A stretch of DNA of 64,000 nt from Stereum hirsutum FP-91666 SS1 (lineage: Eukaryota > Basidiomycota > Agaricomycetes > Russulales > Stereaceae). Under the pieces are notes generated by a model, which was given only the letters and a program-made list of their open reading frames with translations, made no database searches and was not told where the DNA came from. The DNA lies in assembly GCF_000264905.1 (NCBI RefSeq), contig NW_006763133.1, forward strand, positions 568,675-632,674, given 5' to 3'. Every line of letters starts with the position of its first letter. Position 1 is the first letter of the stretch. Positions 58,059 through 64,000 of the stretch are shown here, piece after piece. A program made the position numbers and the translations under genes.

Positions 58059-59434
58059 TCACTTCCCTATGTAGAACGTAATCAGTACAACCGTCAGAGT
58101 TTGAGAGTGAGAGGAGGTCGTACTTACCATGCAGCATGAACTCGAAGCACCTTCTGTAGAAGACTGAGACTCAGAAGCACCTCCGCTCGCTTCAAACATC
58201 TCATTCTCGAAAAGAGTGGCTAGAGCTCGCGTCACCGAGTTTCGGTTTGCGTCGTTTACGTCGTAGAACCACGGTGTCCCCCTCCGACCGGGCAACAATT
58301 CGCCTTCGACCGGCCTGTTTGGGAAGGGCTGCCCAGATTGTGGATGTTGGAGGAGGTTTTCGATAGGTTTGACGATCTTCAAGACTCGAATGACGACGAA
58401 ACGTGTGTTCGGATCCCTGTGCTCGGGGAGCGGGGAGCGTTCGAAGCAATAGGTGGCAGTCCCTATATAATGGTGAGAATGGAACGAAGTAAAATGGGGA
58501 GAAATCAGCATACTAACCACTATATTCCGCTGATCCCCTCCTACTTGAATTTTCGACCCGGGGTCGTAGAGGATTATGAATGACAAAACATCTCCTCGTC
58601 TGCTCTTTGTGAGATAAGAGCAGACAACGGATCGTGGTTTTGTTGAATCTCACGCTGAAGGGTTGACCAAAAGTAGTGACCTCGGGCCCGCTGATGGGTC
58701 GCAAGAAGGTGGGATAAGTGATGCCTACGTCTGTAGATGCCATGCCGTCGCGGAGAATAAGCTTCCAGAAGAAGGTTTCCCTGGTGTTTGGGTCAGGCCG
58801 AGGGTACATGATCCATGGGACGCCGGACGGGAGCATCAGGTCCGTTCCTTTCGCGAAGGTCGCTGGGTCGCTCGATTCGGTCTTGCGGAAGCGAATTTGG
58901 CCGAGTTTCTCGATGTGTTTCTGTTGTTTGATGATTCCTTGTGAGTTTCCGTCTGCCGATGACACTGTAGATGACGGGGCTGAGTTCGGTGCGAGGGGCC
59001 ATGAGTAGTAGAGGAAGCCTTGAGTGCCAGGGGGAAATGGGACGCCATTTGGGTCTGGTTCTTTGATAAAGTAACTAATCTTTTGCAGCGTGCGATATAC
59101 GGTGCCCCGCACATCCTCACGGTCGGTACTGTACATGGGCTGTCGAATATGCGAGATGTCGTGGAAATCAGAGGCCTGTAGACGAGTTGGGTCGAGGGTC
59201 CGGATAGCGTATCCGGGCACGCGTTTCTGGGTTTTTGGTTTGTTTGGGGTAGATCTTGCTGTGCTCTTAGACTGTCGAAAGACACCTGTTTCAGTGGAAC
59301 GGAGGGCAAACAGATATGTGACAGAAACATTTCGCCAACAGTGACAGTGGATATAACATACTGCATAATTTCTCGTCAAGGTGGCCAGAATGGTTCTTCG
59401 CGGACGCAAATTAACAAAGACCAGTTCAGAGTGG
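58059..59434 (-). CDS. Uncharacterised family member B (intact copy)
   Basis: Unknown function; paralogue of the broken gene at 9979-11127. Start MSHSELVFVNLRPRRTILAT, then a likely intron (donor GTATGT after RNYA, acceptor TTCGACAG before SKSTARS), RTLDPTRLQASDFHDISHI, GVPFPPGTQGFLYYSWPLAP, LGQIRFRKTESSDPATFAKG, LMLPSGVPWIMYPRPDPN, TTFGQPFSVRFNKTTIRCLL, FVIHNPLRP. An intron (58517-58463, GTTAGT to ATATAG) leads to ATYCFERSPLPEHRDPNTRF, VVIRVLKIVKPIENLL, NRPVEGELLPGRRG and ALATLFENEMFE. The end is Ser-rich with CCM; a GTAAGT there leaves the last codons uncertain. It is mostly beta-rich with no membrane span or signal peptide. A longer start at 59610 is possible. Confidence 0.68.
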
Positions 59435-59709
59435 CTCATGGGAGAATGATGGACACTAAGGCCACAGAGTAACCGAATCCGTCTTATTTGTGCCATCAAG
59501 TACCCTAGGTTCCAGGAAAAGTCGAGAAGGTTTGATAATGAGAAATGAGCCAAAGAAATGTACGGACGAGAGGACAAGTGGGCACTGCTGCGATGGATAA
59601 TGATCGTCACGGTGGTGGTTCAAGTCAACTCTTTCATCGGACGCACTCTACGGCTATGACTTATTGACTATCCGCTAACCATAATGTCTTCTTTGCATTC
59701 AAATTCTAT

Positions 59710-59791
59710 GGCACTATAGCCAAGTGGTTACGGCGACAGATTAGAAATCTGTTTCCCTCTGGGAGCGCAGGTTCAAATCCTGCTGGTGTCG
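59710..59791 (+). tRNA. tRNA-Ser (anticodon AGA)
   Basis: An 82-base class II tRNA. The acceptor strands GGCACTA and TGGTGTC pair. The D arm contains AGCCAAGTGGTTA. The anticodon arm ACAGA-TTAGAAA-TCTGT gives AGA (reads TCN serine codons). The long variable arm TTCCCTCTGGGAGC and T arm GCAGGTTCAAATCCTGC fold cleanly. No intron. Confidence 0.93.
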
Positions 59792-59926
59792 TTGCTCTTT
59801 TGATACGGAGTCATTTTTGACTTTGGGGTTTAAGGCAACATCATCGATTGATGGCCCTTGCAGGACATCCATTCGCTGTCCGCTTGCAGCGTTCGCACTT
59901 CTTTTCATCATGACTCCCATCCGCTC

Positions 59927-59962
59927 CCCTCTGGGAGCGCAGGTTCAAATCCTGCCGGTGTC
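59927..59962 (+). pseudogene. 3' half of tRNA-Ser, duplicated
   Basis: Repeats the variable arm, T arm and 3' acceptor strand of the tRNA at 59710-59791 almost base for base (CCCTCTGGGAGCGCAGGTTC on, with CCGGTGTC at the end) and is preceded by unrelated DNA. It cannot form a tRNA alone. Confidence 0.85.
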
Positions 59963-60276
59963 ATCCGAACGGTTCTTTTGAACTAACCCCTTGGTAGCAC
60001 TTGGAATTCCCCCGATAGGCTCTTTGTGTACCTGCGGACATAGCTTCTCTTGCTGCAGGATATACACATTTGCACGAACAAGTGATATTCTCTAGCTTGC
60101 GATCTCGTGGCACTGGCTGACGAGGGGAAGTAGCTAAGCTTGGACCGCCGATCACAAGCCGATCGACTTGGATTTACGCCGATGTTGAACTTCCCAGAAT
60201 TGCACATCTTCCTCACCCTCTTTTCTTGCTCTGCACACCACCCGTCGGTTCTGCAAGCACTGGTCTCTGCTCGCCG
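59963..60276. other. Promoter region of the copper radical oxidase
   Basis: No gene or repeat seen. Expected to hold the promoter and leader. Confidence 0.4.
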
Positions 60277-62815
60277 ATGTTAGGTCTCTCTCGACTGACC
60301 TATGGTCTTCTTACGCTTGCTGCCCTTCTTTTACTCGTCTCTTCTAAGGAACTGGCTTGGAACGGGCATCTTACTCCAGGCTCTACTACCCCATCCCCTT
60401 TCACGCCATACTATGTCCCGCCTGGCGCAAAATCCTACGACTCGTCTTCCCCTCTTGTACACTACTCTGGTCAATGGACAGACTCCTATTCGCGCCGATA
60501 TGTCGACAATACGCTTCGCTCGACGACTCAGGCAAAAGCGGCTGTTACGTTCACATTCACGGGTACTGGCATAGAGTGGTTCGGATGTATGGACAAGCAT
60601 CATGGAGTGGCGAGCGTATGGCTCGATGGGAAGAAGGTGGAGAGCGTAGATGCGTTCAATGACGCCCGGGTCGGCCAGCAGAGGATGTTCTCTGTGTTTG
60701 GACTCAAGGAGGGAAAGCACACGATCAAGATCGTGAATGAAGGCATAAGTAAGAGCAGCGGGAATGCTGGCGGCACAGTCACCAGTATCGATGCATTCGT
60801 GGTCACCAAGGCGCCTGGCTTTCGTCTTCACTCTCGCACTTCTCACCGTAGAGACTTGGGCTCTGGCTTTCGTCTGGAGGATGAAGCGACTTCTAGGACG
60901 TCTCTCGTGTCTAGGTCCTCTTCTAGCTCTGGGTGGTCACTTGAACAGAAGGGGACTACGGGTGTGCATGCCATGCAGTTGGCGGTCATCTCTTCAACCC
61001 ACGCTATCGTCATGGACAAAGTCGAACACAACCTCCTCACCATTGATAATCATCCCGCCTGGGGAGCACTCTACAATCTCAAAACCCATGTTGTCACGCC
61101 TCTCCACGTCCAGTCAAACTCATTCTGCGCTGGCGGTACCTTCCTCTCAAACGGCACCCTCATCAACGTCGGCGGCAATCCTGTCGTCACTGACAAGACC
61201 GCTGCAGCCGACTTCGGTGACGTGGACGGACTGCAGGCTGTTCGTATCCTTGAGCCCTGTGACGGAGATGACGTCGGCAGCTGCGACATCGTGGAGGACC
61301 ACTCGAGGCTGCGCATGGCGAGTCCGAGGTGGTACAATACCGTTCTTAGGATTGATGACGGGAGCGCGATGATCATCGGAGGCTCGAAGAAGGGTGGATG
61401 GATGAACAACGCGAGCACCAACAACCCGACTATCGAGTTCTTCCCTCCCAAGAATGTCAATGGCTACAACGGGCTCCCCGTCCCTCTCCCCTTCCTCAGC
61501 GATACCCTCAACTCAAACCTGTTCCCTATCGCTTTCTCCCTCCCCGATGGGCGTGTATTTATGGCCGCGAACCGAGACGCCATGATCTACGACTGGAAGA
61601 ACAACGTGGAGACTCGTTTACCCCAGATCCCGAACGGAGTGCGCGTCACTTACCCCATGACCGGAACCGCCCTGCTTCTCCCGCTCTCTCCCTCGAACAA
61701 CTACACTCCGGAGATCCTCTTGTGCGGCGGCTCGACCGTAGACGACACGAAACCTTCTTGGGAGCTTGACTCTCAGGACCCTGCGTCCGCACAGTGTTCG
61801 CGTCTCGTTCTCAACGACGAAGGGATTCAGAAGGGATGGGAAGTCGATCAGATGCCAGAGCCAAGGACGATGCTGGACGCCGTTCTTCTCCCTACTGGTC
61901 AGATCGTCATCGCCAATGGTGCAAAGACCGGTATTTCGGGCTACGGCAACGTTAAGAACCAAGTCGGAGCCTCCAACGCCGACAATCCCGCCTTGACTCC
62001 TCTCCTATACGACCCATCCCTCCCACTTGGACAACGTTTCGTGTCTGCTACGCCTCTTCCCAGCAGCGATATCCCGAGGCTATATCATTCCGTAGCGACG
62101 CTTACGCCAGATGGATCAGTCATGATCGCGGGGAGTAATCCGAACTTGGATAGGAGTAGTGTGGTTTACGGGACGGAGTACAGGGTTGAGTGGTTGAGGC
62201 CTGCGTATATGCAGGACGGGGTGAAGAGGCCAGTTTGGACGGCCAATAGCAACTGGGATGGAAAGTTGAGGTTCGGGCAGGACGTGAGCTTTGGTGTGGA
62301 TGGACTCGAAGGTGGCAAGGATATCAAAGGTCCGTGCATCTGCATACTCTTCTTATCTTCTTCATCGCTCTGATTTTCCTGTTACCATTACTCGGTCACA
62401 ATTTTGTGCGGCCCTTTTAGTCGCGCTCATGGACCTAGGATACGTGACCCACGCCGTCCACGCCAACTCCCGCCTCGTCTATCTCAATTGTTCTCCCTCC
62501 GATGGTTCGTCGATGACAATCACCGCTCCTCCTAATGGTCAAGTCTACCCTCCGGGCCCTGGATGGCTCTTCATAGTTGTCGACGGCATACCTAGTGAAG
62601 CGATCAAGGTCATGGTCGGGGACGGAGCCAGCCCGCCCGTCGACGAAGGTGCTTTGCAGAAGTGAGCATATCTCCGCTGTGTCTCGATTATGAATACATG
62701 TACTGATACAATTGATGTCGTATCTAGCCTTCTGAGTAGTACGGATGTGGACCAGTACGATGAGGACAAAGGAGGGGACCGTGGCTCCGGATCCGGCGGC
62801 GAAGGGCAGGAATGA
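60277..62815 (+). CDS. cro: Copper radical oxidase (glyoxal oxidase family) with extra N-terminal module
   Basis: Three exons (60277-62329, 62421-62661, 62728-62815) give 793 residues. The signal peptide MLGLSRLTYGLLTLAALLLL starts at the ATG. Residues 40-190 form an extra beta-sandwich module (LVHYSGQWTDSYSRRYVDN, GTGIEWFGCMDKHHGVASVW, EGKHTIKIVNEG). The oxidase domain follows after a Ser-rich linker. The copper-site residues match glyoxal oxidase: Cys of NSFCAGGTFLSNG (Cys-Tyr cofactor), Tyr of SPRWYNTVLR, Tyr-His of PRLYHSVATL, and His of GYVTHAVHAN (after intron 1). It oxidises small aldehydes or alcohols outside the cell, giving hydrogen peroxide for peroxidases in wood decay. The C-terminal tail is acidic and glycine-rich, without a clear GPI signal. 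Confidence 0.93.
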
Positions 62816-63235
62816 GCGTTTGACGGCTATTAACATCGTGGACTTGTTGCGCTCAGAATCGGACATCGTTCTGATACAGGACTGAAGCTGACCTTCCTCT
62901 CGTTTGTTATGTATTGTGTCTGATCTTTACTAGTCGTTCTGTACTCGCCAGCTTTCTACATCGCTATCCGACCCGCAGTTACCTCCTGTACACTCGTATC
63001 ATAGCTTTCGCTCCTTGACTTATAGCTACCTATCGCTCCCGATTGACTGATACCATCGGCGATGCTCGAAGTTTCAGGATACAAATTCATCACGAGGCCA
63101 TCGCTTGGACACGGCACCACAATTCAGAATTCTGCTAGCAGGGACGACATTACGGAAAGAATTGCTAACAAATATCACGGACGGAAAGTGTCGAAAGGTG
63201 AGGCTACAGAATGTTTATGTAGTATAAAGCGCGGT
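62816..63235. other. Intergenic, convergent 3' ends
   Basis: Between the stops of the oxidase and the right-edge TPR gene. A short frame at 63062-63361 has no domain. Confidence 0.4.
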
Positions 63236-64000
63236 CTATTCTCCGTGGCCGGAATCACCCTTGCCAAGTTGGATCAGGAGTGTCTGGGAACGATCCATGA
63301 GATCAGAACGGTCCCCTCCCTGAACAATCAAACATACACTTGCCTTCACCTCCTTCTCTAGTTTCCTTGCCGAAGACTCTTTGTGTTGAAGTCGATGGAC
63401 TGCGACTAGAAGGGCCAGGCTATGCAGAGTATCTGTGTTTGTATTACCGAGTATCGTCTTTCTACATTTGACGACGTGCTTGAGTGCCTTCTCCGCATCG
63501 AGAAACCGTTTGATATCGATGTATGCGGCGGCCATAAGATGCATACTCTCCAGAGTGTCGACATGATCGTTCCCCAGTATCTTCTTCCTTGAATTGACAA
63601 CCTCCTCTATTAATGTCGGAGCCTCGGTCAAGTGCCTCTGCAACTTATAGGAGGTGGCAGCCAGCAGGTGCTTGGTTGCCAGTGTATTGAGGTGCTCGTC
63701 ACCGAGTGCTGCAACCCTTGCTGCTAAGGTGACCTCCAGCACGAGCAATGCCTCTGCGTAATCGTGGATGCAGTAGAGAGCAGTGGCCAGCAGGTGACTG
63801 CTTTCCAAGGTATCAATATGCTCAGTGCCCAAAGTCGCTGACCTTGCTGTCGTGACCTCCTGCGCCAATGCGACGGTTTCAGAGTATCGATGGAGGTTGT
63901 AGTATACGACGGCTTGAAGATGGCGGCTCTCCAGGAAGTCGACATGTTCCACACCCTGCACATCCTTCCTAACCTCAGATATGCGCTCGCATAGCGTGGC
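63236..64000 (-). CDS. Kinesin-light-chain-type TPR protein, 5' part outside window
   Basis: The frame is open from the right edge to the stop at 63236. It contains LCERISEVRKDV, VDFLESRHLQAVVYYNLHRY, TLGTEHIDTLESSHLLATAL, ALGDEHLNTLATKHLLAATS, ILGNDHVDTLESMHLMAAAY, and the end LQHKESSARKLEKEV. This follows the C-terminal repeats of the gene at 36890-41574 closely (ESRHLQAVVYYNLHRYSE is nearly identical), so both come from one ancestor. A GTGAAG or GTATGT donor after EKEV may replace the last 40 codons by another exon. Whether a kinase, NACHT or other domain precedes the repeats lies beyond the window. Confidence 0.85.
   Translation of the reverse strand, partial: ATLCERISEVRKDVQGVEHVDFLESRHLQAVVYYNLHRYSETVALAQEVTTARSATLGTEHIDTLESSHLLATALYCIHDYAEALLVLEVTLAARVAALGDEHLNTLATKHLLAATSYKLQRHLTEAPTLIEEVVNSRKKILGNDHVDTLESMHLMAAAYIDIKRFLDAEKALKHVVKCRKTILGNTNTDTLHSLALLVAVHRLQHKESSARKLEKEVKASVCLIVQGGDRSDLMDRSQTLLIQLGKGDSGHGE

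Noticed and set aside
1..64000. CRISPR arrays, bacterial operons, ribosomal RNA genes
   Set aside because: No regularly spaced short repeats with unique spacers and no rRNA signatures; the spaced repeats at the left edge are protein-coding WD40 units.

Overview
The window looks like nuclear DNA of a basidiomycete fungus, most likely a wood- or litter-decaying agaricomycete. The protein-coding genes carry many short introns (mostly 50-90 bases, GT-AG). The gene families fit: an NLR with NACHT and WD40 domains, kinesin-light-chain-type TPR proteins, an F-box gene, a copper radical oxidase, a GPI-type cupredoxin, tandem G-protein gamma genes and two tRNA-like sequences. No single operon-like system is present. 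Gene models were assembled by hand from splice-site and reading-frame logic. For most genes the exon lengths were checked to sum to an intact frame.

Left part (1-11 kb): the minus strand carries an NLR that runs off the left edge, with near-identical 43-residue WD40 repeats. A decayed second copy of its N-terminal domain lies just upstream of it. Next come a metaxin-like fragment, a TPR remnant, an 11-repeat TPR gene, a TLC-domain membrane protein, and a frameshifted copy of an uncharacterised gene family whose second member lies at 58-59.4 kb.

Middle-left (12-29.6 kb): a Ran1-like kinase, two neighbouring cytochrome oxidase VIIc (Cox8)-type genes, two tandem G-gamma genes with different CaaX boxes, a mitochondrial thioredoxin, a cupredoxin, a small secreted cysteine-rich protein, and two degenerate tRNA-like sequences.

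Middle (29.8-42.7 kb): an uncharacterised coiled-coil protein, a broken F-box gene, a PIN-like (auxin efflux carrier family) transporter, a large protein joining an MLKL-like helical N-terminus, a protein kinase and about 17 TPRs, and a small DUF6914-type protein.

Right part (44-64 kb): a myotubularin lipid phosphatase, S-adenosylmethionine synthetase, amidophosphoribosyltransferase (with an intron that splits its start codon) and a pseudogene fragment of it 5.7 kb downstream, an intronless DUF3472/DUF5077-type protein, the second uncharacterised paralogue, tRNA-Ser(AGA) with a 3'-half duplicate, a copper radical oxidase, and the end of another TPR gene running off the right edge.

Housekeeping functions (purine and SAM synthesis, respiration, redox, G-protein signalling) alternate with a fast-evolving set of repeat receptors (NLR, kinase-TPR, TPR-only). 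Duplicated or decayed copies lie near several of them. The receptor set is the best candidate for an unusual system: it may serve non-self recognition or cell death. That role is an inference from domain architecture only.
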